This document shows positions 31,158 to 40,593 of a stretch of DNA of 64,000 nt, one piece after another. The notes below the pieces were generated by a model. That model had not been told where the DNA came from. It ran no database searches and was given only the letters and a program-made list of their open reading frames with translations. Within the stretch, counting starts at the first letter, position 1, and each line of letters starts with the position of its first letter. Origin of the DNA: Anaeromyxobacter soli (GTDB lineage: Bacteria > Myxococcota > Myxococcia > Myxococcales > Anaeromyxobacteraceae). The translations under genes and the position numbers were made by a program. The stretch spans positions 62,001 through 126,000 of the forward strand of contig NZ_JAKZLF010000001.1 in the NCBI RefSeq assembly GCF_022808855.1. The letters are read 5' to 3'.

Positions 31158-32425
31158 CACCTCGTGAACTTCTCGTGGCACTTCGTGCACGTCTCGGGGA
31201 CCGTCGCGTAGGGCATCATCGACTTGAACTCGGTGCCGTGCGCGCGATGGCAGCTGAGGCACTGCAGGGTCAGGTTCTTGTTGCGCGGGTCGACGTACTT
31301 CGCGCCGACCGGGTGCGACGAGTGCTTCTGCCAGTCGTGGCACTTCCCGCAGAGCTCAGGCGACTCGGCCTTGACGAGCATGAGCGCGGCGTCCGAGCCG
31401 TGGGGATCGTGGCAGCTCGTGCACTCCGAGTTCTTGATGGGCTCGTGCTTCGTCACCGACATGTCGCCGCGCTTGATGGTGTCGGCGTGGCAGCTCCCGC
31501 AGACCGTCCGCATGTCCGCCTTGAGGAGGCCCTTCTCCTTGGACGCGTGGGGGCCGTGGCAAGACAGGCAGGCGGCGCCCTCCGTGACCGGTCGGTGAAG
31601 GCGGTTCTTGTCCATCATCTTGTTGATGTTCTGGACGTGGCACCCGCGGCAGAGCGCCAGCCCCGCCTGCTTCGGCTCGAAGCCCCTGGGAGACCCCGGT
31701 GCCTCGTGGCACTGGCCGCACATGCCCTTCGCGACCGGCGCGTGGACCGTGTTGTAGAGCATGCCGCGCACGTTCGAGCCGTGCGGGTCGTGGCAGCTCG
31801 TGCACCTCGCCTTCGCGACGGGGTAGTTCATGTGCTTCTTCATCAGGATCGGCCCGTCCACCTTGTGGCAACCCAGGCAGAGCTGGGGGACGTCGGCCTT
31901 GAGCAGCTTCAGGCCGGTGGCCGATGCGTGGGCCTCGTGGCAGCTCCCGCAGCCGTTCTCGACCGCTCGGTGCTTGAACTTGGACGCCTTCGCCCCGTCG
32001 ACGAGGGTCTTGTGGCACGTCGCGCAGAGGTCCGGGCCGGCCTTGACGAGGTTGGCCTTCGCGTTCGAGGCGTGCGGATCATGGCACTCGCCGCACTTCT
32101 GCTGCGTGGCCGGCGGGTGGGTGCTCTTGGCGTTCTTCGCGACCACGTCCTTGTGGCACGTCGCGCAGATCGCGTTCGCGTCCGCCGCGAGGAGCTTGCC
32201 GTGGTCCGAGGCGTGAGGGTTGTGGCACCCGACGCAGTCCTTCGAGCGCACCGGCGTGTGGACGAACGGCTTCTTGAGCCGGTCGGCGAAGTCCGGGTGG
32301 CACTCGAGGCAGACCTGCCCGGCCGCCCCCGGCTTCAGCTTGAACTTCGGGGCAGGTGGCGCCGCGGCCGCAGGCCCGGCCAGGGCGGCGACCGCCAGGA
32401 CGAGGATGAAAGGTCTCGCGCTCAT
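31157..32425 (-). CDS. Periplasmic 16-haem cytochrome (doubled CXXCH family)
   Basis: A 422-residue protein with a cleavable signal peptide (AALAGPAAAA). By my count 16 CxxCH motifs are spread evenly, in the doubled-CXXCH pattern (TIGR01905/PF09699): CxxCH-xPHxS blocks alternate with LCxxCH blocks. No Cx3 or Cx4 variants occur, unlike the lipoprotein cytochromes. The lysine-rich composition suggests a soluble or peripheral periplasmic carrier. It lies nine bases after the 26-haem gene and overlaps the NHL gene by one base, in the order isomerase, 26-haem, 16-haem, NHL. It probably hands electrons between its neighbour and an outer-membrane step. Confidence 0.93.
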   Translation of the reverse strand: MSARPFILVLAVAALAGPAAAAPPAPKFKLKPGAAGQVCLECHPDFADRLKKPFVHTPVRSKDCVGCHNPHASDHGKLLAADANAICATCHKDVVAKNAKSTHPPATQQKCGECHDPHASNAKANLVKAGPDLCATCHKTLVDGAKASKFKHRAVENGCGSCHEAHASATGLKLLKADVPQLCLGCHKVDGPILMKKHMNYPVAKARCTSCHDPHGSNVRGMLYNTVHAPVAKGMCGQCHEAPGSPRGFEPKQAGLALCRGCHVQNINKMMDKNRLHRPVTEGAACLSCHGPHASKEKGLLKADMRTVCGSCHADTIKRGDMSVTKHEPIKNSECTSCHDPHGSDAALMLVKAESPELCGKCHDWQKHSSHPVGAKYVDPRNKNLTLQCLSCHRAHGTEFKSMMPYATVPETCTKCHEKFTR

Positions 32426-32434
32426 CTTTGTCCT

Positions 32435-34384
32435 CTACTTCTCGACGACGTGGCAGTTGCCGCAGTCCCGCGACGCGAACGGCGCGTGCTGCAGGTCCTT
32501 GAACATCTTGGGGTCCTTGGAGGCGTGCGGATCGTGGCAGCTCGTGCAGCTCATGTCGGACGCCGCGATGCCGAGGTGGGCCTTCGTGAACTTGCCCTCC
32601 TTCTCGTCGTGGCACTGGCCGCACAGCTCGGCCGCCCGCTGCACGGCGAGCTTCGGCTGCTTCGCCGAGTGCGGGCCATGACACGCCAGGCAGTCCTCGA
32701 CCGGCTGGTGAGGCTTCTCCGCCGCGAGCTTCTCCTTCATCTTCGTGTGGCAGGTGACGCACACGTCCGGAGTCTGCGCGAGCATCAGCTTCTTGAGCTT
32801 CGCCTGGTGCGGGCTGTGGCACTTCGTGCAGTCACCCGCGCTGAACGCAGCGTGGATGCTCGTCGCGCCCTGAACCGCCTTCTCGGTCTTCTCGTGACAG
32901 CGCGCGCAGAGCTGCTTCTCCTCGGAGACCAGCATGCCGGCGGTGTTCGAGCCGTGCGCGTCGTGACAGGTGAGGCAGTCACCCTTCGCGAACGGCGCGT
33001 GCGTCGTCCCGCTCGCGTCCGCCTTCATCATCCCGGCGTGGCACGGCTCGCACAGCTTCGCGCCCCTGGCCTTGAGGAGCTTCGGCTCGTCGGAGCCATG
33101 CCCGGAGTGGCACGCTCCGCACCGCCCATCGAGCACGGGCTTGTGGGTGTGCGTCTTGATGAAGCGCGTCTCCTCCTCGGCGTGGCAGGCGAAGCAGACC
33201 TTGTCGAGGCGGGACTTGACCATGCCCGGCAGGTTGGAGCCGTGCGGGTCGTGGCAGGCAGCGCAGTCCCGGTCCACGAACGGCTGGTGCGCGATCTTGC
33301 GCTTCTCCTCGAACGTCTTCTTGTGGCACGCGCCGCAGAGCGTCGCGACGTTGCTCGCGAGGAGCTTCTTCTCCTTCGTGGCGTGCGGCTTGTGGCACGA
33401 GCCGCACGCGCCGGGGGAGGACATCGGCGCGTGCGCGACCGAGACCTTCTGGCCCATCTGCGGGTGGCACCCGAGGCAGAGCTTCGCGCCGGGGGCGTGC
33501 GTGAGCTTGGGCGCGCCGGACGCATGCGGATCATGGCACGCGACGCACTGCCCGTCCTTCACGGGCTTGTGCACCACGGTCCCGCCGCCGAGCAGCTTGC
33601 CAGAGTCGTGGCAGTTCGCGCAGAGCTTCGCGCCGGCTTCCTGGACGGCGAACGGCTTCGCAGACTTCGCGGGCGCGTGGCAGTCGGAGCAGGACGACTC
33701 CGCGACGGGCGGATGGAGCGAGGCCTTGAGGAGCTTCGCGCGATCAGCGGAGTGCGGATCGTGGCAGCCGGTGCAGGTGGCCACCGGGTAGCCGCCGTGC
33801 GCCTTCACGAACCCGCCGGCGCTCGCCGAGTGGCACTTCGAGCAGAGCTTCCCCTCCTCGGCGACGAGCAGGTTCTTCTGGTCGGACGCGTGCGCCACGT
33901 GGCACGCCTGGCACCCGTCCTTCGCGAGCACCTTGTGCACGTTCTTGCGCTCGAACGCCGACTTGTCGTGGCAGGCGTAGCAGACCTGGCTGCCCTCCGC
34001 CTTCAGCATGTGCGGCGCGTTCGAGCCGTGGACGTCGTGGCACTGGCCGCACGCGCCGGTGCGGAGCACCTTGTGGACGTTCGGCTTGTCGAGGCCGATC
34101 GACTCGCGCTTGTGGCACCGGAAGCAGAGGTTCGCGCCGGCCTCCTTCAGCACGAGCTTCGGCACCACGCCGTGGCGCAGGTGGCAGTCCTCGCACTTCC
34201 GCTGCTTGACCGCGGGGTGCGTGAACTTCACCGAGTCGTACTTCTCCGCGAACGGCTTGTGGCAGTCGATGCAGTCCTTGGACTTGAACTGTCGCGCCGC
34301 CTCCGCCCGGCCCGGCGCGGCGGCGAGGAACGCCGCCGACAGGGCCGCGAGCGCGAGCGTCCACCGGTTGGTCTTGCTGGTCAC
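32435..34384 (-). CDS. Periplasmic 26-haem cytochrome (doubled CXXCH family)
   Basis: I chose the GTG at 34384, which gives a clean signal peptide ending GRAEA and 649 residues; the frame is open upstream. There are 26 CxxCH motifs by my count, in the same doubled-CXXCH arrangement as the next gene (CHDPHGSN...LCxxCH repeats of roughly 50 residues). The long, regular, lysine-rich chain suggests an extended haem wire across the periplasm. It lies 32 bases after the parvulin gene, which may assist its folding. I recall large doubled-CXXCH cytochromes near omcS in Geobacter, but could not check this. Confidence 0.93.
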   Translation of the reverse strand: MTSKTNRWTLALAALSAAFLAAAPGRAEAARQFKSKDCIDCHKPFAEKYDSVKFTHPAVKQRKCEDCHLRHGVVPKLVLKEAGANLCFRCHKRESIGLDKPNVHKVLRTGACGQCHDVHGSNAPHMLKAEGSQVCYACHDKSAFERKNVHKVLAKDGCQACHVAHASDQKNLLVAEEGKLCSKCHSASAGGFVKAHGGYPVATCTGCHDPHSADRAKLLKASLHPPVAESSCSDCHAPAKSAKPFAVQEAGAKLCANCHDSGKLLGGGTVVHKPVKDGQCVACHDPHASGAPKLTHAPGAKLCLGCHPQMGQKVSVAHAPMSSPGACGSCHKPHATKEKKLLASNVATLCGACHKKTFEEKRKIAHQPFVDRDCAACHDPHGSNLPGMVKSRLDKVCFACHAEEETRFIKTHTHKPVLDGRCGACHSGHGSDEPKLLKARGAKLCEPCHAGMMKADASGTTHAPFAKGDCLTCHDAHGSNTAGMLVSEEKQLCARCHEKTEKAVQGATSIHAAFSAGDCTKCHSPHQAKLKKLMLAQTPDVCVTCHTKMKEKLAAEKPHQPVEDCLACHGPHSAKQPKLAVQRAAELCGQCHDEKEGKFTKAHLGIAASDMSCTSCHDPHASKDPKMFKDLQHAPFASRDCGNCHVVEK

Positions 34385-34416
34385 AGCCGTGCCCTCGCTG
34401 AAGTCGTGGACCGCGC

Positions 34417-36246
34417 TCACCCGTCGACGCGCGTGATGTAGACCTTGACGTCGTGCTCCTTGCGGAGCTTCGCCACCCACTCCTTGAGCGCCTTCTCGAC
34501 GCTGCTGGCGAACACCTTCTTGCCGATCGTCTCGCGGCTCTCCTTGTACGGCTGCTCCTTCCCGGGCGTGACGTCGAGGAGCTGGACGACGTAGGCCTGG
34601 CCCCCGTGTGACGAGTAGAGCCGGAACTCACCCTTCTTGGCGCCAGCGAGCAGCTTCGCGAGCTCCTCGGGCAACCCCTTCGCGCTGTAGATCGTGCCGC
34701 CGAAGTCGAGGTCGCGCTCCTCCGCCGGCACCAGGTCCGCCGCGTTCGACTTCAGCCACTTGAGATCCGTGCCCGACTTGATCTTGTCGAGCGCGGCCTG
34801 CGCGGCCTTGCCGTTGCGGAACGCGAGGGCGTCGAGCCGGTAGAAGGCGGGGGTGCTGAACTCCGCCTTGTGCTTCTCGTAGTAGTCCATGAGCTCGCCC
34901 TCGGTGACCTTCACCGAGGGGACCACCGCGCGCTGCACGAACATCCCGAAGAGGAGCGAGGTCTCGTACTCGGCGACGACCGCCTTGTACTCCTCGCTCT
35001 GGTCGAGCTTCTGCGCGAGCGCCTCCTTCTTGAAGAGCCGGCGCATCAGCATCCCCTCGAACGTCTGACGCTTCACGACGTTCACCTGGTTCGCGCGGAT
35101 CGGCCCCTCCATGCCGTGGAAGAACTTGAGCGAGATCCCGGCCGCGAGGTCGCCGACGGTGATCGGCGCCTCGCCGCGGATCCGCGCCAGCACCCGCTTG
35201 TCCTTGTAGAGCGCGTTCCAGCCGGGCTTCTTCGCCTCGTAGTCGAGCCGGTCGATGAGCTTCTCGTCGACCGTCGCGTACTTCTTCGCGAGCGCCTCGT
35301 AGGCCTTGAGCACTGCCTCGCGCCGCTTCGCCGCGAGCGAGCGCTCCTCGGCGATCGCCCGCGCCTCGGGATCCTCCGGGTACCGGACGTCCACCACCTT
35401 GATGACCGTCCAGCCGGAGGGGATCTTGACGGGGGGGCTCACCTGACCTGGCTTGAGCGCCGCGACCGCCATCTCGATCTGCGGGAGGAGCTTCGACTCG
35501 GGGACGAAGACAGGCTCCTCGTTGCCGCGCGCCTTCTTCTCGGCGACGAGTCGCTTCGCCGTCTCCTCGAACGCCTTGGCGTCCCGGACGAGGGGCGCCA
35601 CCGCCTTCGCGTCCTCCTCCTTGTCGAGGACGATCGAGCGGAGCTTCCACTCGCGGACCGAGTCCTGGAAGATCTTCTCGACGGCGGCCGGATCGGCCTT
35701 CACGTCCTTCGAGACCGTCTGCTCGAAGACCTTCCGGAGCGCGGTCTCCTCGTACTTCGCCAGCTCTTCCTTGAGCTGGGGGAGATCGTCGATGCCCATG
35801 TCGCGCGCCTCGGAGGCGACGACGCGGGTGTCGATGAGCCGCTCGAGCACTCGCGTGAAGTCGCTGCGGCTCGCGGGAGCGGCGGGGGCCGCCTCCTCGC
35901 CCGCCTCGCCCTCCTCGTGCGATCGCGGCGCGTGCTCGAGGGCCAGCGTGTCCACGAGCTGGCCCATCGTGATGACGTCGCCGTCGACCACCGCCGCCGG
36001 CGTCGAGGCGAACCGGGGCGACAGGAACGGCACCTTGAGGAGGGCGCTCGCCCCCTCCGGCTCGGCGGTCTTCTTCGCGGGGGCGGTCGGAGCGCTCTTC
36101 TTCGCCACGCCCGAGTCACCCTTGGCGGCATCGGTCTTCGGCGCGGTGGCCGCCGGCGGCACCTTCGTCGCCGCAGCGGGAGCCGCCGAGAACGCCCACG
36201 CAGGCAACGAGGCCAGCACGGCTGCGAGAACTGCACGCGTCGTCAT
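34417..36246 (-). CDS. Periplasmic parvulin-type peptidyl-prolyl isomerase (SurA/PpiD-like)
   Basis: A 609-residue protein. The ATG at 36246 follows GAGAGGAG, giving a signal peptide ending in an Ala-rich cleavage region (AFSAAPAAA). A Lys/Ala/Pro linker follows, then a SurA-like N-domain. Two parvulin-like segments follow: about 260-315 (ALKPGQVSPPVKIPSGWTVI) and about 500-570 (LDFGGTIYSAKGLPEELAKL). Such chaperone-isomerases help beta-barrel and extracellular protein folding. As first gene of the operon with 26- and 16-haem cytochromes and an NHL protein, it is probably a dedicated folding helper for these or for a partner barrel. Confidence 0.9.
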   Translation of the reverse strand: MTTRAVLAAVLASLPAWAFSAAPAAATKVPPAATAPKTDAAKGDSGVAKKSAPTAPAKKTAEPEGASALLKVPFLSPRFASTPAAVVDGDVITMGQLVDTLALEHAPRSHEEGEAGEEAAPAAPASRSDFTRVLERLIDTRVVASEARDMGIDDLPQLKEELAKYEETALRKVFEQTVSKDVKADPAAVEKIFQDSVREWKLRSIVLDKEEDAKAVAPLVRDAKAFEETAKRLVAEKKARGNEEPVFVPESKLLPQIEMAVAALKPGQVSPPVKIPSGWTVIKVVDVRYPEDPEARAIAEERSLAAKRREAVLKAYEALAKKYATVDEKLIDRLDYEAKKPGWNALYKDKRVLARIRGEAPITVGDLAAGISLKFFHGMEGPIRANQVNVVKRQTFEGMLMRRLFKKEALAQKLDQSEEYKAVVAEYETSLLFGMFVQRAVVPSVKVTEGELMDYYEKHKAEFSTPAFYRLDALAFRNGKAAQAALDKIKSGTDLKWLKSNAADLVPAEERDLDFGGTIYSAKGLPEELAKLLAGAKKGEFRLYSSHGGQAYVVQLLDVTPGKEQPYKESRETIGKKVFASSVEKALKEWVAKLRKEHDVKVYITRVDG

Positions 36247-36408
36247 GTCGCTCCTCTCGACCGCGCTCCGGCGCGGCCACGTCGTTCGACGGTCTCTCCC
36301 CGCCGTCCAGCTCCGCTTGGCCGTGCCGGTGGCTGCAACGCGTGTGCCCCCTGCCGGGCCGTCTCTAACCACTGCAATTCCGTGGATTCGCTCCCGATTT
36401 GTCCCACT

Positions 36409-36441
36409 CCACGCAAAGCGTGCTGCGCAAGCGTTGCGTGG
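36409..36441. repeat. Inverted repeat upstream of the isomerase-cytochrome operon
   Basis: CCACGCAA (36409-36416) is matched by TTGCGTGG (36434-36441) around 17 bases. It lies in the 267-base gap upstream of the isomerase gene, so it could be an operator, or a weak terminator of the preceding operon. The shared NTGAC-N4-RTCAA element is absent from this gap. Confidence 0.4.
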
Positions 36442-36513
36442 CCCCTCGATGATTCGATCGTTTTTCGCTGCCGGCCTCGGCCCCGGGAAGAGCCCCACGC
36501 GACATCCGCCCGA

Positions 36514-37806
36514 TCAGCCTTCGTGCGGCTCGCGGCGGACGGCGCCGACGGCGCGCTGCTCATGCGGCGGGCGCTCCACGGTTCGCCGCTCCAGCGCAGG
36601 AGAGCGATCACGCGGGCCGGGCTTCGTCGCGGCGGCGATCCCGTCCACCACGCTGCGGACCATGCGGCACGCGAGCGCGGTCGCGGTGTTCACCCGCCCG
36701 CGATCGAAGAGCACGACGTCGTCGTCACCGCGGTGGTCGGAGGTCGCCTCCCAGACCACCTCCTCGGTGCGGGTGTCGATGAGGGTCACCGTGAAGTCCG
36801 CCTTCGGCACGGGGCCCACGTCGTCGTACTCGCGGACGACGCCGGTCAGCACGAGATCGGTCCCGAGCACCTCCGTCGCGGTGCGCACCGCGAGCAGCGA
36901 GAGCGAGCCCTCGAGGACGATCCGGTAGCGGATGAGCGCGTCGCGCACGACGCCGGGCTCGGCGACCGTGACGGTCCCGAGCGACGACAGGTGCCGGACG
37001 AACTCCACCGCGAGGGCCTCGCCTGCCCCTCTTCGCTCCGTCTGGTTCACGAACGGGAGCACCGCGACGGAGGCCGCGCCGGGCGCGAAGCGGCGCGAGC
37101 GAAAGCTGACCCTGGGCTCGAAGCGGCGCTCCGCCGGGCACGTCGTGACGGGAGAGCCCTGACCGGAGAGGAACCCCGCGAGCGAGCCCGTGAGCCGCGC
37201 GAGCGCGTTTCGCTCGAGCCGCTCGATCTTCGAGATGATCCCGAGATCCAGGAGGCCCGGCTCGTCGTTGCCGCTCAGCACCGCGCCGTCCATCCACAGG
37301 ATCTCGGGTCGTTCTCCCGTCGCGACGAGCCGCATCGTGACGGCGATCTTCGGGGGCGCTCCCGCGTGATAGAGCAGCACCGAGGTGACGAGCACCGCGT
37401 CCACCTCGAGCTCGTCGCGGGCGGCGCTCGCGGTGGCGGCGTCGATGCCCCCCGTGAAGCGGACGCGGTGGCGGGAGAGGAACTCGTCGACGGGATTCCC
37501 CTCGACCACGTCGGCGCCCGCGCGGGCAGCCGCGAGCGAGAGGAGCTTCAGGAGGTGCTTTCCTGGGACGACGCCGCCGCTGAGGTTCTCGATGGGGAGC
37601 ACCGCGATGCGCCGGCCGGCGAGGCGCGGCCGCTCTCGCGGCTTCTCGGGCTCCGCCCGCGGGACAGCTGAATCTGCCCCCATCACGGCAGCGCGCGCCG
37701 CTCCGGGCGACGGCGCCGCGGCCCGAGAGCCGGCACACGCGACGGAGACCGCGAGCGCCAGGAAGGCGAGGGCGACCTTACTTGAACAGCTTGTTGAGGA
37801 GGTCAT
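36514..37806 (-). CDS. Lipoprotein with two CsgG/TolB-N-like domains
   Basis: A 430-residue protein with a lipoprotein signal ending AVSVAC. Two similar halves each begin with an IAVLPxxN strand (IAVLPIENLSGG near 66 and VAVLPFVNQT near 245) and end with a DAVLVTSV or DLVLTGVV strand. This is the fold pattern of CsgG, FlgO and LpoB-type lipoproteins that form or support outer-membrane complexes. The ATG at 37806 lies inside the end of the upstream gene (29-base overlap) behind GGAGGA. It is the last gene of a four-gene operon with a candidate barrel. A role in an outer-membrane channel or its assembly is inferred. Confidence 0.75.
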   Translation of the reverse strand: MTSSTSCSSKVALAFLALAVSVACAGSRAAAPSPGAARAAVMGADSAVPRAEPEKPRERPRLAGRRIAVLPIENLSGGVVPGKHLLKLLSLAAARAGADVVEGNPVDEFLSRHRVRFTGGIDAATASAARDELEVDAVLVTSVLLYHAGAPPKIAVTMRLVATGERPEILWMDGAVLSGNDEPGLLDLGIISKIERLERNALARLTGSLAGFLSGQGSPVTTCPAERRFEPRVSFRSRRFAPGAASVAVLPFVNQTERRGAGEALAVEFVRHLSSLGTVTVAEPGVVRDALIRYRIVLEGSLSLLAVRTATEVLGTDLVLTGVVREYDDVGPVPKADFTVTLIDTRTEEVVWEATSDHRGDDDVVLFDRGRVNTATALACRMVRSVVDGIAAATKPGPRDRSPALERRTVERPPHEQRAVGAVRREPHEG

Positions 37807-38362
37807 CGACGGCTTCCTCCGTCACGTCGTTCAACGGAGCGCCGCCTCCGCCCAGCAGCCGCGCGCCGAAGCCGACCCCTCCCTTGGTGGTGGAGGCGGA
37901 CCAGACGACCTTCCCGGTCTGCGTCTCGATGAGCTGCAGGCTGAGCGATACGACGTTCGAGGACGCGGTTCCGGATCGCAGCTCGCCGTACTCTCGAACG
38001 ACGCCCGTGATCACGGCGTCCGCCTTGAGGAGACCGCCGAGCTTGACCGCCTCCTCGACGTTGGGAGCCGAGGCATTCACGACGCCCACCCGGCTCGCGC
38101 CGCGGATCACCTCGCCGTGCGGGAGGACGTAGATCGAGCCGCTCGCGAGGAGCATGTTGACGAACACGTCCCGGACGCGCTCGCCTGCCATCGAGTCGCG
38201 GCTCAGGTTCGAGAACGGCATCACGAGCACCGTGTGCACCGAGCCGAAGTCCATCTCCGCGTTCTGATAGCGTCGGCGCGCGCCTGGGCCCGAGCACGCC
38301 ACGAGCGAGATCGCGAGCAGGGTCGCGATCAGGGTGCACGCATTCTTGCGCGGGATCAGCAT
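37778..38362 (-). CDS. GNA1162/CsgG-like lipoprotein
   Basis: A 194-residue lipoprotein (signal ending ISLVAC) with a single domain: VLVMPFSNLSRD near 45, DAVITGVVREYG near 115 and a VVSLSLQLIETQTGKVVWSAS strand pair. These features place it among GNA1162/CsgG/LpoB-like proteins that sit at the outer membrane. It ends with a helix EAVDDLLNKLFK. It lies 32 bases after the candidate barrel gene and overlaps the two-domain lipoprotein gene by 29 bases, so the three are translated together. It may be a periplasmic accessory of the barrel. Confidence 0.8.
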   Translation of the reverse strand: MLIPRKNACTLIATLLAISLVACSGPGARRRYQNAEMDFGSVHTVLVMPFSNLSRDSMAGERVRDVFVNMLLASGSIYVLPHGEVIRGASRVGVVNASAPNVEEAVKLGGLLKADAVITGVVREYGELRSGTASSNVVSLSLQLIETQTGKVVWSASTTKGGVGFGARLLGGGGAPLNDVTEEAVDDLLNKLFK

Positions 38363-38394
38363 GTCGCGGCTCCAGTGCAATATGCAGGCCACCG

Positions 38395-40593
38395 TCACAG
38401 CGTCACCGTCAGGTTCGCGGTGAACAGGTGCGAGATCGCGTCCTGCGCCGGCGCGCTCGAGTCGCTCAAGACGTACACGAGATCGAGGAAGGTGCCGGGG
38501 CGGATGGTCCAGCGCGCGGACGGCGAGACGAGCTGGGTCACCGCCTCGGCCGACGTGTCGAGGGTCTTCGAGTACGTCGCGTGCAGCGTGAGATCTCCGC
38601 CCTGCAGGGGCGACCATCCGAGCCCGAAGGTCGCGAGCGTGGTGGGACGCGCCCCACGAATGATCCGCGTCACCGACGCGCTCGCGTAGAGCGCCTCGGT
38701 GGGACTGAACGAGGCGCTCGCATCGGCCTGCTCCAGCGTGGTCGTGCTCGCTGGCACTCCACCGCCCGAGGTGGAGTTCCTCGCAATGCGATAACCCCCG
38801 GAGAGCTGAAAGACCCGGTGAGGTCGGAGGCTCGCCGTCGCTCCACCGATGAGCCCGGTCGATCGCTGACCTCGCTCGAGGAGCGACAGGGTGTAGCCCC
38901 CATTGCCGGAGACGCTGACGCCGCGATAGAGCTCCGCCCTGCTGAACATCGTGAGGGCGTTCGAGAGCGAATTTCCGGTCGTGCCCTGCCGCCAGGCGCC
39001 GGAATAGTTGATCGCGTGGCTCATCGCCGGGAGCGGCGTGTACGCGAGACCGGCGCCGTAGGTCAGGATGCCGCTGTGCGTCTCCTCAGCGAAAAAATCC
39101 TGACGCGCAATTCGTGCGTTCAACGCAAGAGGTTGCGCGAGCTTGTGGGCGAGCGACAGCCCGTTCGTGAGCGCCAGCCGGCTCTCGGAGGTGTCGCGCC
39201 CAGGGGTCCTCGTGTCCGAGCGAGCGACCTGGAGCGAGAAATCATGTGACAGGTTCGGCGACTGGAGCAAGACCGTCCTCGCGCTCGCGCTGGCCGAGTT
39301 GAGCAGTGAGCTGCTGTGCCCACGGATGGCCTCGGCCGGGACCGTCTGGAAGAACTGTAGCTCGGTCACGAATATGTCCGCGTACTTGGGATCGATGGTG
39401 ACCGCGGGGTCGAGGGGAGAGGTGACCACCTTCACGTACCTCGCGGTGATCTCCTCGATGCGGAGCTCGAAGCGGTTCTCGAAGATCCCGAACACCACCG
39501 GGCCGACGAGCGCGACCGGCGTCCAGCGCTCGTTGTCGTCGCTCTGGTACACGCTGAAGCGAAACGCGCTCGTGACGAGCTGGGGGAGCGGCTGGTTGAC
39601 CCAGACGTGGATCGTGTTGACCGGGGTCGCCGGGACGGTGGGCAGCTCGACGCCCATCTCGCGTGCGTTCGAGTCGCCCTTCGTCCGGGGAGAGAACCCG
39701 ATGTCGAGCCCCGCTGCCGCGGTGGTGTTTCCGTCGACGAGCGCGGGGTTCGGGACGAGCGTCGCGGTCTCGGGCGTCGGGAAGCTCTCCACCAGCGACA
39801 GCCCAGCCAGCGGGATCCGCGCAGTCGGGATCTCCGCCCCGGTGTCGCGGACCGTGGTGTTCGCGAACGTCGACTGCACGTCGTAGGTCAGGTGCACGAG
39901 CGTGCGCCGCGAGAACCAGCGGTCCTCGTACGTGACCCGCCCGGTCTGCCCGACGGCGGTCTGCTCGGCGCCGTGGAGGCGGTCCTCGTTGTCGTCGTAC
40001 CGCGCGGAGTAGCCGACCAGCAGCGACTTCGAGGCCTTGTACGAGGCGGTCAGGAGGAACGCGTCGTTCCTCGAATCCTGGGACGCCCGATCGACGTCGA
40101 ACGAGTTCTGGCGGCTCGCCCGGAACGTGATGAGGGGCAGGTCGAGCGGTCTCCAGGCGCTGTCGAAAGCGAGCGTCTCGAGGACCAGGGCTGGCGAGCG
40201 CACATCGAGCGTGCGCGCCCATTCCTGCCGGCGGTCGTAGCTTCCGCGGCCATTCAGCGTCGGGCCGCCGACGTTCAGCCGTCCGAAGATGCTCGCGAGC
40301 CTCGAGTACGAGGTGTCGGCCGAGCCGATCCCGCCCTGCCAGGTCTTGGCGTCCTCGTACTGGCCACCTCCTGCGAGGCTCAAGGAAGGGAAGAACGACT
40401 TGTCCAGCGCGAGCCGATATCGCTGCAGCACCGTGTCGACGGACGAGGTGCGCGCCTCCGCACCTTGATCCGTCACCGTGGACTCCGTCTTCGTGTACTG
40501 CTCCTCGATGACGGCCGACCACCCGTCCCCACGGCCTGCCGTCGCCCAGGCCGCGAGCAGGACACCCAGCGCGGCTCGCGAGAGCCACCTCAT
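38395..40593 (-). CDS. Candidate large outer-membrane beta-barrel with discoidin-like insert
   Basis: A 732-residue protein with a signal peptide (LLAAWATAGRG). Most of the chain alternates short amphipathic strands with turns (for example GRLNVGGPTLNGRGSYDRR, SGNGGYTLSL). It ends LFTANLTVTL, compatible with a barrel C-terminal strand. About 20 or more strands seem possible. Residues of about 320-400 form a non-barrel insert (FRFSVYQSDDNERWTPV...ARYVKVV) resembling an F5/8 discoidin domain. There is no haem motif. It overlaps the propeller lipoprotein gene by ATGA. It is a good candidate for the porin of a porin-cytochrome conduit, or the exporter of a surface cytochrome; which one is not decided by sequence. 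Confidence 0.75.
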   Translation of the reverse strand: MRWLSRAALGVLLAAWATAGRGDGWSAVIEEQYTKTESTVTDQGAEARTSSVDTVLQRYRLALDKSFFPSLSLAGGGQYEDAKTWQGGIGSADTSYSRLASIFGRLNVGGPTLNGRGSYDRRQEWARTLDVRSPALVLETLAFDSAWRPLDLPLITFRASRQNSFDVDRASQDSRNDAFLLTASYKASKSLLVGYSARYDDNEDRLHGAEQTAVGQTGRVTYEDRWFSRRTLVHLTYDVQSTFANTTVRDTGAEIPTARIPLAGLSLVESFPTPETATLVPNPALVDGNTTAAAGLDIGFSPRTKGDSNAREMGVELPTVPATPVNTIHVWVNQPLPQLVTSAFRFSVYQSDDNERWTPVALVGPVVFGIFENRFELRIEEITARYVKVVTSPLDPAVTIDPKYADIFVTELQFFQTVPAEAIRGHSSSLLNSASASARTVLLQSPNLSHDFSLQVARSDTRTPGRDTSESRLALTNGLSLAHKLAQPLALNARIARQDFFAEETHSGILTYGAGLAYTPLPAMSHAINYSGAWRQGTTGNSLSNALTMFSRAELYRGVSVSGNGGYTLSLLERGQRSTGLIGGATASLRPHRVFQLSGGYRIARNSTSGGGVPASTTTLEQADASASFSPTEALYASASVTRIIRGARPTTLATFGLGWSPLQGGDLTLHATYSKTLDTSAEAVTQLVSPSARWTIRPGTFLDLVYVLSDSSAPAQDAISHLFTANLTVTL

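Noticed and set aside
31085-34441. 1,118-codon plus-strand open frame
   Set aside because: It is antisense to two doubled-CXXCH cytochromes and has no domain features; the minus-strand frames carry 42 haem motifs in register.
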